DNA from: Candidatus Gracilibacteria bacterium GN02-873
GTDB lineage: Bacteria > Patescibacteriota > Gracilibacteria > BD1-5 > UBA2023
Direction: 5' to 3'
Length of the DNA: 64,000 nt
Assembly (NCBI GenBank): GCA_003260345.1
Contig: MORC01000001.1
Span: 310,001-374,000, forward strand
Positions 45,379-55,559 of the stretch are shown in pieces. Under the pieces are notes generated by a model. It had not been told where the DNA came from and made no database searches. It saw only the letters and a list, made by a program, of their open reading frames with translations. Both the position numbers and the translations under genes were made by a program. Each line of letters starts with the position of its first letter. Positions within the stretch are counted from its first letter, which is position 1.

Positions 45379-46554
45379 TTACTTTACAAAAATTTTCTTT
45401 GATTTTTTCTTTCCTACTTCGAGCAAAATCCCATCAGCACCAATTGTTATAATCTCTTTTGCGTCAGTGATCACGCGACCATCAATTCGCACAGAACCGC
45501 CAGAAATTGCATTACGAATATCACCGCCTGTTGTCGCGAACCCCGTCATTTTGAGTAAATCGGAAACAGAATTTTCAGTGTTTTCAACCGTCATTTCTGC
45601 AATATTTGAGGCGTCATCCGGATCAAAATCTTTGAGGTGACACATTTTGATAATTCGTCGCGCCAAATCTTCTTTAAAAATGCGAGGATTTTCGCCAGCA
45701 TTGAGACGATTTTCAATTTCGCGAATTTCATCGAGTGTCGCATCTGTGATAAATGTGTAATAATTGACAATCAAATCATCTCGTAAGTTGATAATTTTCT
45801 GATACATATCAGCCGGAGCGTCATCAATATAGATACAATTTGGGCGTGTCTTGGACATTTTTTCGCCATCTGTTCCGAGGAGTAAATCAAAAGTCATAAT
45901 ATCTTGCTTCGGAAAGCCAAAAGCCTCAAGAATTCGACGACCCGCAAGCAGATTGAAATATTGATCGTTTCCGCCCAATTCCACATCACACGAACCATAT
46001 TTTCGCGCAATACACACACTGTCGTATCCTTGCATCAGTGGGTACAAAAATTCTTGCAAAGAAATGCGCTTTCCAGCCTTAATTCGTTTAGAAAAATTAT
46101 CGCGATCAAGCATTTCCGCCACAGAAAAATTTTTCGCGATTTCGCCAACGCCAGAAAAATTCACTTTATCAAGTCCTTCACTATTGAAATACACATGAAT
46201 CTTGGAAAGGTCGATAATTTTTTCAAATTTTTTCAAAAAAGCCTGCGCGTTCGCGGTAGTTTCTTCGCGTGTGAGCATTGGGCGCTCCGCATCCTTATCG
46301 GAAGTATCGCCCACCTGAGCCGTCGCATCACCAAAAAGAAGGACAATTTCATGGCCCAAATCCTGAAATTGCTTGAGCTTTAAAAATGGTACCATATGAC
46401 CAAGGTGGATTTTTTGCGCCGTTGGATCAATCCCAAGCTTTACGCGAAGCTTTTCTCAGGCTTTGAGGCGTTTTTCGAGATTTTCTCGGTCAATACAATT
46501 GGAAACACCTTTTGTAAGCAAATTTTCGATTTTAGTTGCGTCGGTAGAAACCAT
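45379..46554 (-). CDS. tyrS: Tyrosyl-tRNA synthetase
   Basis: This 391-aa class I synthetase has KLGIDPTAQKIHLGH (HIGH as HLGH, about residues 40-54), the LGGNDQYFN tyrosine-site segment, the KMSKS loop (GEKMSKT) and a C-terminal S4 domain (GGSVRIDGRVITD). TGA at 46456-46458 is read as Gly in LKAGEKLRVKLG, just before the HIGH region. Without recoding the first 53 residues, including the HIGH motif, would be lost. The start at 46554 gives MVSTDATKIENLL. Confidence 0.95.
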
Positions 46555-46611
46555 AATTATTTTTTAAAAAATATACATTCAGTATATAAATTTTTTTAAA
46601 AAAGGCAAGTA

Positions 46612-46645
46612 CAAGCAAAAAAATAAAGCCCTTTCGAGCTTTATT
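46612..46645 (-). terminator. Terminator of the surface-protein gene
   Basis: On the minus strand AATAAAGC / GCTTTATT is followed by a run of T. Confidence 0.75.
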
Positions 46646-46661
46646 GAATTCAGGAAGTGTA

Positions 46662-49600
46662 TTAGTTTTTTCCACCAAAGAATGTACGATAGATCATTCG
46701 GCTGGTTTCAGTTCTTGGAATGAATTCTTTTGGAGCAAAGGTGTTTGAGTTGCGTCCTTTCATGATTCCATGAGATTTGAGGGTTTCAATGTATGGAATG
46801 AATTCTGAAGAAGCTGGAACATCAGAGAATGATGTGGTAGTGTTGGAATTCTGTGTATCAAGTTGGATGGCACGAGTGAGAATCTTGGCAGCTTCATCAC
46901 GAGTGATTGGAGCATTTGGACGGAAGGTTCCATCTTTGTATCCATTGATCCACTTGTTTTCTACTGCAAATTTGATGTATTCTGCGTACCATTGATTTTG
47001 ATCAACGTCAGAGAATCCTGTGTCAGTTCCAAGGTATGTGTATCGGCAAGAAAGAGAACGAACGAGCATTTTTACAAATTCTGCACGAGTAACATTTCTG
47101 TTTGGCTGGAATTGAGTGACATTATTGACTACACCATATTTTTTATATTCTTCATATGTTTGTCCAAGATTCATTTCATCTTTTTCCATTCCACGGAACA
47201 TCATGAGAGCGGAGATGTCATCTTGGAATGAAGAATTACTAATGTCTTGTACTACAAGCTCATTGTATGGGTAGGCTTGTACAATGGCTGGACAGATGTA
47301 GTCAGTAATTCTATTTGAGAGATTATATACTTTTTGTCCTGAAGGAGTTGTTTGAGTGCTTGGAGTGACTCATTGCTGTGTGGAGAGTGTTCCTTCTGGA
47401 GTGATGATTGGTTTTGTATGATTTGTATTATTGGAATTATTGTTGTTTTGGTTTGGAGTGTTATTGTTTGAGTTGTTATTTGGATTATTTGGAATTGTTG
47501 GGTTCGTCGGAGTTATTGGATTCGTTGGTGTTGAGAACCCGCCTCCACCAGGACCCGGAGTTGGTTTAGTACTATTATTATTGCTATTGTTGTTTCCATT
47601 ATTTCCTCCATTGTTGTTGGAAGGGGAAGTGATAGTGATTTTGAATTCTCGTTCACTTTCGTTTCCTGCTGGATCTTTGGCTTTTATTTTTATTGTGTAG
47701 GTTCCTGGGGTAGTAGGAGTACCAGTGATTTTATTGGTTGTTGGGTCAAAGGTGAGTCCAGGAGGGAGAGTAGTTGGGTCTACATTAATAGTGGCTGTTG
47801 AATCATCTGTGGTGATGTCGATTGGAGTGATAGGTTGGTTTGGGGGGAGGGTTTTATCTGCAATCGGATCAATTTTTGGTGCGGTTTTATCTTTTACTGT
47901 AAGGGTAAAATTTTTCGCATCAGCCACATTTCCAGAACTATCACTTGCATGAATCGCAATCTGATACACGCCAACATTTTTTGGAGTTCCAGTAATTTTT
48001 TTCGTGATTGGATCATATGTCAAATCTGGTGGAAGCCCGTTGGTAACATTTCCATTTGCGTCTGTTGTTACAAAAGAAACAGTGAGTTGAGGATCATTGT
48101 CTGTCACAACAATATCAATTGGTGTAATTGGATTTTTTTCATCAACTTCTGTATTTGCTACTGGAGAAATAGTTGGTTTTTTTGTATCCTTCACAATAAT
48201 TTGTCGTTTTACTGTCGGAGCTTTATTTCCTGATGAGTCCGTCACATCATACGAAATTTCATAAGTTCCTACTCTTGAAGTATCAACCGTTCCAGTTTTT
48301 TTAATTTTTGCAGTGAGATCGCCATCTTCCGCATCGTTGGCAGTAGCACCATCATCTGTATAAGTATCACCAAGTTCTACATTCACTGGAGAATTTCCCC
48401 TAAGAGTGATAACTGGAGTATTTCCGCTTACAATGGTTACTTCTCGAGTTTTTGTCGAAGTATTTCCAGCTGCATCAGTCGCTGTATAAGTAATTATTGT
48501 TTTTCCAAGAGTGTTAGAATCTACTGGACCACCAGTGGTCACAATATTACAAGTAGCATCATAATTATCAGTACAGGTAGCGCCGAGCTCGTTGTATGGT
48601 TGTCCTTTTACAAGTGTAATAGTTGGAGATCCATTGAGTGTGATTTCTGGCTTAGTTGTATCTTTTACGGTAATTTTAAAAGTTTTTGTTGTTTTATTTT
48701 CATACTGATCTTCAGCCGTTACGGTCACTTCATAAATTCCAGGTTGCTTTGGCGTACCAACAATCGTTTTTGTAGCATTATCCAAAGAAAAATCTGGCGT
48801 TGCATTCGCTGGCAATCTTACATTAACAGTGAATTCTTTGATATCATCATTATTTGTGGCTTGTTTTAAATCAATCGGTGTAATCGCAACATCCTCATTC
48901 ACCGTGATATCATTGAGATTAAGATCCGGAGCCTGAGTATCACGTGTTAACTTGTTAACCAAGTCAGTAATTTCGGTAATCAAATCGTCACGCTGTTTTT
49001 TAGTCAAATTTTGATCCTGAGCTTTTGTTTTTGCGTCTTGAAGCTTGTTGCGAAGCGCGGTTTTATTCACGTCGTTCACGATTTTTTTGTCTGTTTGCAA
49101 AAGATTTTCAGTATCAGAAATTTTGTTATTGAGAGGAGTTTTGTCAATTGGATTGATTGTAATCGTTCGTACAAATTCATCAGAATCGTTTCCGGCAGCA
49201 TCTTTCGCTTTACATTTTACCGTATAAGTACCAGTTTTTGTGGCATCATACGCTGGATTTACCGCACAAGTAAGATTTGCTCCTGCTTCGGTTTGAATAC
49301 CACTTTTTGGATCAAAATTTTTAGCATCATCCGATCCAACTTCAAAAGTTTTGGTTTGATCGCCAGTGATGACCGGTTTTTCTGTATCAATATTGGTTAC
49401 AACACTCGATTTACAAATTGCCTCATTTCCAGCTTTATCAAAAATTTTAAATTCACAAGATTCATTATTTTTTGAAATTGTACAACGAGTCTGAGTGCTA
49501 GTCGCAAGCCCACTTCCATCATCCTGTGGCACAAAAGTCACTGTCACATTTCCGTTAGTTGGCGTCGTTGGGTTGTATGTCGGCGTTCCACAAGTTGGCA

Positions 49601-51035
49601 CTTTTGTGTCAACCAAAATCGTCTTTACAAAATAATTCTTGTTGCCATCAGTTGGATTTCTTTCCATGTTTTCACCATCTTTGTTCTGGAAAGCAATATT
49701 TCGATAGTATAAATGTCCGTTTACACCAGCTGGAACAGTAATCGTTTTATTACGAGTTTTTTCTGGAGTATCAGCCTTTGTGAAGGCGCCAATATTTTGA
49801 TAATTAGCTCCATTACTCGCAGCACACGAAGTATCATCACCAATACAATATTCGAGTGTATTTCCAGCTTTCCAAGTGGCTGGTTGTGCAAGATTGAGAG
49901 AAACTTTTATTTTATCGCCAGTCTTTGCAAAAATTTTTGTAGCATTTTCGATAGATTCTGTAATCGATTCAAATTCTGGAACCGCTGTCAAATTATATTT
50001 TAACGCTATTGTTCCTGTAAATTTTTGATTTCCATATTGTCCAATCGGCTGTGACCATTTGATTTCAGCATTGCCAACGCCATTGAGATTTAAAATTTTG
50101 ATGTAGCCGCCATCTTGCTTTGGACTTCCGTTCGCATCAACATTTTTGACATTTGCAGTTTCAATAACTGGAATTACATTTCCATTATAGTCTTTGAGAG
50201 GATTTTCAAAAAGACGCTTTGTCGTGTCAAGTGAGATTTGCTGATTTTCAAAAGCAGAATTTCCACCCAAATTGGCAAAACCACCGCTATTGAATGCTGT
50301 TTTCAAATCCAAAATCTTATTTCCTGACACGAGCAACGTTTTGAGATTCTGCACATCTTTCAAGAATGCCACATGCTCCGAAGTAAGCTTATTGGTATTG
50401 AGATGGAGATTTTCTAAATGAGAAAGATTTTTTAAAGGTTCAAGAACATTTGTTGCGGGAGCAAAATTCGGCGACCCATCTCGCAAAGTCTGATACAAAT
50501 TGAGGCTTTTTAATTGTGTCAAATCTTTAAGTGGTTCAAGCGCTTGCGAACTGGACAATTTGGCTGCCGATAGATTCAAATCTTCCGTATTGACAAGATA
50601 TTGAAGTCCTTCTAGGCTGCTGAGTTCTCGGAATGCAAAAACCGGATATTGTGGGTATTTGATTCGAGAGGAAGCGTTATGAGGTGCTGCCGACCAGTGC
50701 GCGATTTCATCCCAACTGAGCTGATCAAATGATCCAGCATTTCCTTTTCCGAAACGAATAGTTTTCATCTCTCCAATAGTCACTTTTTGATGAGCAGAGC
50801 GAGTAGTGCCAGTTATGTGAGAAAGCACTTCATTGATTGCAATTTTCAAATTTGGATCTTCAAATTGTACTTCTGTACTATCTTTGTCCGTATGTGCACG
50901 AACATAATTGGAATCCACAGGATTTTGCGCAGAAGTATACGCATGCGCTGTCGGCATAAATTCAAAAATACTCTGCACACCAACAGCATTCACGAGTAAC
51001 GCCGGTACGAGCAGGGCAGAAGCCAGTTTTTTCAT
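46662..51035 (-). CDS. Giant surface protein: LRR, Ig-like repeats, Asn/Pro linker, SLH domains
   Basis: This 1457-aa protein has a signal peptide (cleavage after AHA, residue about 32). Residues about 130-245 hold leucine-rich repeats (LEPLKDLTQLKSLNLY, LEPLKNLSHLENLHL). From about 480 to 1130 come Ig-like modules: HYR/DUF5011-type (VKGQPYNELGATCTDNYD) and He_PIG-type (LPPGLTFDPTTNKITGTP). A Lys/Gln/Asp-rich helical stretch lies near 690-740. A low-complexity linker of Asn, Pro, Thr and Gly follows (about 1135-1215), and two or more SLH domains end the chain (NRNVTRAEFVKMLVRSL, RPNAPITRDEAAKILTRA). TGA at 47370-47372 is Gly in the linker. SLH domains usually anchor proteins to wall polymers, so this is a good candidate for a host-contact adhesin; that is inference. 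Confidence 0.88.
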
Positions 51036-51182
51036 GAGAAAATTTATAAAAAAATAAACGCCGCAATTATATTGATAATGCTAGTAAATAGCAAATATTC
51101 TTCTCACTTTTCGAGAAAATTCTATTGACACATAATTTTTTTCATTTGTAATTTTATTTTTTTACCAAATTTTTAAATTTTC

Positions 51183-51212
51183 AAAAAAAAAAAAAAACGA
51201 TTGCTCGTTTTT
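51183..51212 (-). terminator. Terminator of clpP
   Basis: On the minus strand AAAACGA-GCAA-TCGTTTT followed by a T-run of about 14. Confidence 0.75.
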
Positions 51213-51217
51213 TAAAA

Positions 51218-51820
51218 TTATAAAATTTTGTCGATGAGGCCATATTTTTTGGCTTGTTCTGGAGTCATAAAATTGTCACGATCACAATCTTTGCGGATTG
51301 TATCAATATCCTGGCCTGTGTGATCAGCCAAAATTTTGTATAAAACTTCACCCGTTCGCAAAATATGTTCCGCCGCGATGCGAATCTCGGTTGCTTGACC
51401 TTCCGCACCACCCAGCGGCTGATGAATCATGATTTCAGAATGTTTGAGCGCGTAGCGTTTTCCTTTGGTACCACCCGCGAGAATCACGGATCCCATAGAA
51501 GCCGCGAGCCCCACACAAACCGTAATAACATCAGGTTTAATGTATTGCATCGTATCATAAATCGCGAGTCCCGCCGTTACATGCCCACCTGGCGAATTCA
51601 CATACATTGTGATTGGCGCCTTGGGGTCAGCTTTTTCGAGGAACAAAAGTTGCGCAATTACGGTATTGGCAACCGCGGAATCAATCGCATCACCCAAAAA
51701 AATAATTCGATCCTCCAAAAGGCGAGAATAAATATCATACGCGCGTTCCTGACCTCCCACTTTATCGATAATCGTAGGAACGAGAAAGTCAGAAATAATT
51801 TTTTTTGATTTTTTTGTCAT
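51218..51820 (-). CDS. clpP: ATP-dependent Clp protease proteolytic subunit
   Basis: This 200-aa serine protease forms the Clp chamber. The catalytic triad is visible: Ser in GLAASMGSV, His in SEIMIHQPLGG and Asp in RKDCDRDNFM. YVNSPGGHVTAGLAIYD is the oxyanion-hole region. The ATG at 51820 (MTKKSKK) is preferred over a longer in-frame start. The Clp ATPase is not in the window. No TGA codons. Confidence 0.96.
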   Translation of the reverse strand: MTKKSKKIISDFLVPTIIDKVGGQERAYDIYSRLLEDRIIFLGDAIDSAVANTVIAQLLFLEKADPKAPITMYVNSPGGHVTAGLAIYDTMQYIKPDVITVCVGLAASMGSVILAGGTKGKRYALKHSEIMIHQPLGGAEGQATEIRIAAEHILRTGEVLYKILADHTGQDIDTIRKDCDRDNFMTPEQAKKYGLIDKIL

Positions 51821-51928
51821 ATTTGAAATTTTTAAAAATGTGCGAGCATTGTATGGACTTTTCAATTTTTTTCAAGAAAAATTTTTGACGCTCGATGAAA
51901 AATGATTTGCGAAAAAACCAAATTTTTC

Positions 51929-51934
51929 TATAAT
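51929..51934 (+). promoter_or_regulatory. -10 box of the glycosyltransferase gene
   Basis: A perfect TATAAT ends 6 bases before the ATG at 51941, so the expected transcription start is at the start codon and no Shine-Dalgarno exists. Leaderless transcript inferred. Confidence 0.6.
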
Positions 51935-51940
51935 TTTGAC

Positions 51941-53224
51941 ATGCAAAAAAATTCTCAAAATCCCCAAAAAACGCTTCTCGTTCACGATACTTTCTTGATG
52001 AAAGGTGGTGCCGAGCGCATGAACCTCTACATTGCCAAAATTCTGGATGCCGATATTGCAACGGCGATTTGGCATCAAAATTGTTATAATCCGCATGAAA
52101 TGGGTTTTTCTGGGAAAATTTTTGAACTGAATCCGAATTTTCGACGCGGAATGATTGGATTTCTCAAAATGAAAATTTCATTTTTTTTGGCACAATTTTG
52201 TCATCCACACGATATTTCTGAAAAAAAATTTGGCACTCAAAAAATAGAAAAATCGGCATTTTCTGAAAAACTAGATTTTCGAAATTATGAAAATTTTTTC
52301 TTGTCTAATGAAGCAATTTCTGCGATTTGGAGCGTTCCAAAAGGCAAAAAAACTTTTTATTACGCGCATTCGATTTCTCGACATTTATTCGATCTCTATG
52401 ACGAATATCTTGCCAAAGTTCCACGACTTGCGAGGCTTCCGTATCGGATTTTTGCATATTTTTTGCGAAAAATATATATTCGAGAAATTCAAAAATTTGA
52501 TTTCGTTTTTGTAAATTCTCGCGAAAATCAGAAACGCCTCGCTGAATGGACTGGACGTACTGATGGAATCGTACTTTTTCCGCCAGTTGACACCGAACAT
52601 TTTTCTGAACAAAAACCTCAAAAAAATTCCGAAAATCTTCAAAAAATCCAAGAAATTTTTCACAAAAATGAGAAAAAATTTTTCTTGTCATTTGCGCGCC
52701 TCACGCACGTGAAGGGGATTGACAAGATTATTCGCGCTTTTCAACAAATCCCTGAGCAAAATATTCTCATTTTATTTGGAACGGAGGATAGCCAGCGCGA
52801 GGAATTTCAAAAATTAGCAGAAATCGAGCCAACAACGAAACAAAATCAAATTTTTCAATCAGGCAAATTTCCAAATATTTTTTTCCTCTCAATTTCTGAT
52901 AACAATGAACTTCCCGCGATAATCAGCGAAAGTCAGGCGGTTGTTTGTATGAGTAAAAATGAAGATTTTGGAATGGTGGCAATTGAAGCGATGTCGGTTG
53001 GAAAACCAGTTTTTGCACCAAAAGAAGGTGGCTATCTTGAAACAATTATTGACGAAAAAACTGGATTTTTATTGGAAAAAAATTCCTCAGAATCACTTAT
53101 TGCAATTATTCGCAATAACGAAAAAACTAATTTTGATTCCATGAAAGATGATTGTAGAGCGCAAGCCGAAAAATTCTCACTCAAAAACTTTGAAGAAAAA
53201 TTACAGATACTTTTCCAGAAATAA
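51941..53224 (+). CDS. Family 4-type glycosyltransferase
   Basis: This 427-aa protein has a GT-B fold pattern: an N-terminal domain beginning LLVHDTFLMKGGAERM (the GG loop before the acceptor site) and a C-terminal donor-site domain with FARLTHVKGIDKIIRAF and the E-x7-E motif ESQAVVCMSKNEDFGMVAIEAMSVG. The family transfers sugars from NDP-sugars to lipids, polysaccharides or proteins. No other glycan genes are adjacent. The ATG at 51941 is chosen from the position of the -10 box; an in-frame ATG 39 bases upstream would precede the promoter. No TGA codons. Confidence 0.85.
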   Translation: MQKNSQNPQKTLLVHDTFLMKGGAERMNLYIAKILDADIATAIWHQNCYNPHEMGFSGKIFELNPNFRRGMIGFLKMKISFFLAQFCHPHDISEKKFGTQKIEKSAFSEKLDFRNYENFFLSNEAISAIWSVPKGKKTFYYAHSISRHLFDLYDEYLAKVPRLARLPYRIFAYFLRKIYIREIQKFDFVFVNSRENQKRLAEWTGRTDGIVLFPPVDTEHFSEQKPQKNSENLQKIQEIFHKNEKKFFLSFARLTHVKGIDKIIRAFQQIPEQNILILFGTEDSQREEFQKLAEIEPTTKQNQIFQSGKFPNIFFLSISDNNELPAIISESQAVVCMSKNEDFGMVAIEAMSVGKPVFAPKEGGYLETIIDEKTGFLLEKNSSESLIAIIRNNEKTNFDSMKDDCRAQAEKFSLKNFEEKLQILFQK

Positions 53225-53225
53225 T

Positions 53226-53245
53226 TATTGCAAAAATTTGTATTA
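53226..53245. repeat. Dispersed palindrome, copy 5a
   Basis: TATTGCAAAAATTTGTATTA, starting 2 bases after the glycosyltransferase stop. It is paired with copy 5b 55 bases on. Confidence 0.55.
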
Positions 53246-53300
53246 AGAATATTTTTTCAAAAATAAATTCTCAAAAATACTTTCTCAAAGCCAAAATACT

Positions 53301-53320
53301 TATTGCAAAAAACTGCAATA
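53301..53320. repeat. Dispersed palindrome, copy 5b
   Basis: TATTGCAAAAAACTGCAATA, with 7-base perfect arms, about 100 bases upstream of the next gene. Apart from the two copies the 195-base gap holds only a promoter. Confidence 0.6.
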
Positions 53321-53403
53321 ATAAAAATTTGAGATTTTCAAAAAATTATAGAACGAGAAAAAAATTGCAAGCAAAAAATAGTTGAAAACTTCTCAAAAAT
53401 CAC

Positions 53404-53409
53404 TATACT
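53404..53409 (+). promoter_or_regulatory. -10 box of the gene at 53420
   Basis: TATACT ends 10 bases before the ATG; TTGAAA lies about 17 bases upstream. The leader is at most a few bases. Confidence 0.5.
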
Positions 53410-53419
53410 ATCGCCAATT

Positions 53420-53677
53420 ATGACTACTACAACTCTCACACTTCTCGTCATATATCTCGCGTGTATCCTTGGAATTCTCGGTTTTCTCGCGATTTTTTTC
53501 ATTTCCGTAAAACCATTCAAAGATTTTTCTCCGCTCATAATGCCTATTTTTAAGGGATTTATGATTGTTTTTGTGATTATCGCGATTTTTGGCGCGTACA
53601 AAATTTGGACGGGAGAAAATGTGGATTTTGGAAAAAATCCATTCGATATCTCGACGCGAGAGAGAAGTGATTTTTAA
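53420..53677 (+). CDS. Small two-helix membrane protein
   Basis: This 85-aa protein has two hydrophobic helices (about 5-29 and 38-61) and a polar C-terminal tail with a charged end. It ends in TAA 17 bases before ychF and is probably co-transcribed with it. No family is recognised and it has no TGA. Confidence 0.55.
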   Translation: MTTTTLTLLVIYLACILGILGFLAIFFISVKPFKDFSPLIMPIFKGFMIVFVIIAIFGAYKIWTGENVDFGKNPFDISTRERSDF

Positions 53678-53694
53678 TTTTTAAAATTTTTATT

Positions 53695-54783
53695 ATGCAA
53701 GTTGGTATTGTTGGGCTTCCAAATGTGGGAAAATCGACGCTTTTTAATGCTTTGACAAAATCGTACGCGGCTGAAGCCGCCAATTTTCCGTTTTGTACGA
53801 TTGAGCCGAATACGGGAATTGTAAATGTCAATGATGATCGCCTCGAAAAAATCCGCGAAGTCGTGAATGGTGCAAAAATTATTCCTGCGACGGTGGAATT
53901 TGTTGATATTGCTGGGCTCGTTGAAGGAGCGAGTCGCGGTGAGGGTTTGGGAAATAAGTTTTTGTCGCACATCCGAAATGTGGACGCAGTTTTGCAGGTA
54001 GTGCGTGCGTTTGATGACAGCAATATTCACCATGTCAATGGATCTATTGACCCAAAACGCGATATTGAAATTATCAATCTCGAATTGATTTTTGCTGATA
54101 TTGAGACGATTACAAAACGAATTGCGGACAATGAAAAAAAAGTTCGCGCCAACGACAAGGAAGCCAAGTCTCGCGCTGAAATTTATGAAAAATTGCGCAC
54201 ACATCTCGAATCTGGGAAAATTGCCTCACTCCTCGATATGACAGACGACGAGAAAAAAATGATTGCCGATTTGCATCTTTTGACGGCGAAACCATTTATT
54301 TATGCTGTAAATCTCGCAGAAGACAAAATTCTCACACCAGAATCTGAACTTCGTGAAATGATTGGTGTACAGGACGAAAAAATCCCAGTTTTGCCAATTA
54401 GCGCGAAAATCGAAATGGATATGTTGGATTTTAGCGACGAAGAAAAAGCAATGTTTCTCGATGAATTGGGAGTAAAAAATAATCCTATGGATGAAATCAT
54501 CAAAACTTGCTACGATTTACTCGGATTGCAATATTACTTTACAGCTGGGGAAATCGAGGTTCGCGCATGGACCATCAAAAAATGATGGACAGCACCAGAG
54601 GCAGCCGGCGTGATTCATACGGATTTTCAGAAGAAATTCATCAAAGCCGATACGGTCAACTGGAAAGATTTGGTAGAATTTGGTGGCTGGACAGGTGCTC
54701 GTGAAAACGGAAAAGTACGAATGGAAGGGAAAGAATATATTGTACAGGATGGTGATGTTATGCTTTTTAAATTTGGCGCATAA
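53695..54783 (+). CDS. ychF: Redox-regulated ATPase YchF (Obg family)
   Basis: This 362-aa P-loop protein of the Obg/YchF group binds ATP rather than GTP and associates with ribosomes. G1 is GLPNVGKST, G3 DIAGLV, and NLAED stands in the place of NKxD, as usual in YchF. A coiled coil lies near 130-165, and the C-terminal TGS domain ends in MLFKFGA. TGA at 54583-54585 is the Gly of WTIKKGWTAPEAAGVIHTDF, where homologues have KGxxAPxAAG; without recoding the whole TGS domain is lost. Confidence 0.95.
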
Positions 54784-54799
54784 ATTAAAAATTATAAAC

Positions 54800-55158
54800 T
54801 ATGCTCGTGACTGGCATATTGTTCTCTAAGGCCCGTACGCAAATCTCAGAGAACTCTTTCATTGGCATGACTGGAAAGAGATAGAAATTGAGTATTTTTT
54901 GAAAATATTTGCCAAGCATGAAACACTAAAAAATCCTCTCTTTTCAGACTTTCAAAATGAACTCATTCATGAAAAAGAACTTTCTCGCCTCAAGAAAAAA
55001 ATAAAACCACTGCGCTCAGTGGTTTTATTTTTACTGAATTGGAGCCTGAATTAAGCCATGTTCCTATTATTAACACATTTGCAAGTGAAGGTAGAAAGAT
55101 GATTGATAAAGTAATAAAAGAAAAATCACAATTAAAAAATCACGAAAAAGCTCATTAA
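54800..55158 (+). pseudogene. Decayed or frameshifted gene remnant
   Basis: The 402-base gap after ychF reads as protein in two pieces. Frame A (from about 54800) runs NYARDWHIVL, a TAA, then GPYANLRELFHWHDWKEI and about 50 more residues rich in Glu, Lys and Phe, to a TAA at 55052. Frame B ends at the TAA of 55156-55158 with LEPELSHVPIINTFASEGR and a Lys-rich tail. Neither has a plausible start. A strong terminator (55003-55033) splits the pieces. This looks like a damaged gene, or two remnants; no family is recognised. Confidence 0.35.
55003..55033 (+). terminator. Strong terminator inside the decayed locus
   Basis: AAAACCACTG-CGCT-CAGTGGTTTT followed by ATTTTT. It is the first good terminator after ychF. 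Confidence 0.85.
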
Positions 55159-55161
55159 AAT

Positions 55162-55190
55162 AAAAATCTCCGTTTAGGAGATTTTTTAGA
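55162..55190. terminator. Bidirectional terminator
   Basis: AAAAATCTCC-GTTTA-GGAGATTTTTT between the decayed locus and the convergent PH-like gene. Confidence 0.75.
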
Positions 55191-55548
55191 TTTTTGAAAT
55201 AATTTCTGGATTGATTTTTTGAAGTTCTTTTACAAATTTATCTTTGTATTTTGGTGAAACTATGTATTTGTCACCATTTTTTATTGTGATTGTCAATCGA
55301 TCAAGGCTCATCGCAAAATAATTTCGAACCTCCAAATTGATGAGGCCAGTTTCTTCGATTTTTTCAATTTCATCAATGTTGATAATAGCTTTGCGACCAG
55401 GGACACGCAAAATCAGTTGACGGCCCTGAATCACATATTTCGTACCCGCTTCCGCGAACAAAATAATCACACCAACAATTCCGAGAATCACAGTAACAAA
55501 TTTGGTTACCAATCCAAGTCCAGTTGTATCTGCTTTTATATTTTTCAT
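55186..55548 (-). CDS. PH-like membrane protein, paralogue 2
   Basis: This 120-aa protein has one membrane helix (about 14-33) followed by a beta-rich domain like bacterial PH domains. It is clearly related to the gene upstream: both have a YxIxGxxLIL strand, an IEKIE segment and an identical LQKINPEIIS near the end. The ATG at 55548 is preferred over an upstream TTG. The pair was made by tandem duplication and is co-transcribed (11-base gap). Function unknown. Confidence 0.6.
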   Translation of the reverse strand: MKNIKADTTGLGLVTKFVTVILGIVGVIILFAEAGTKYVIQGRQLILRVPGRKAIINIDEIEKIEETGLINLEVRNYFAMSLDRLTITIKNGDKYIVSPKYKDKFVKELQKINPEIISKI

Positions 55549-55559
55549 AAGGCGCAAGA

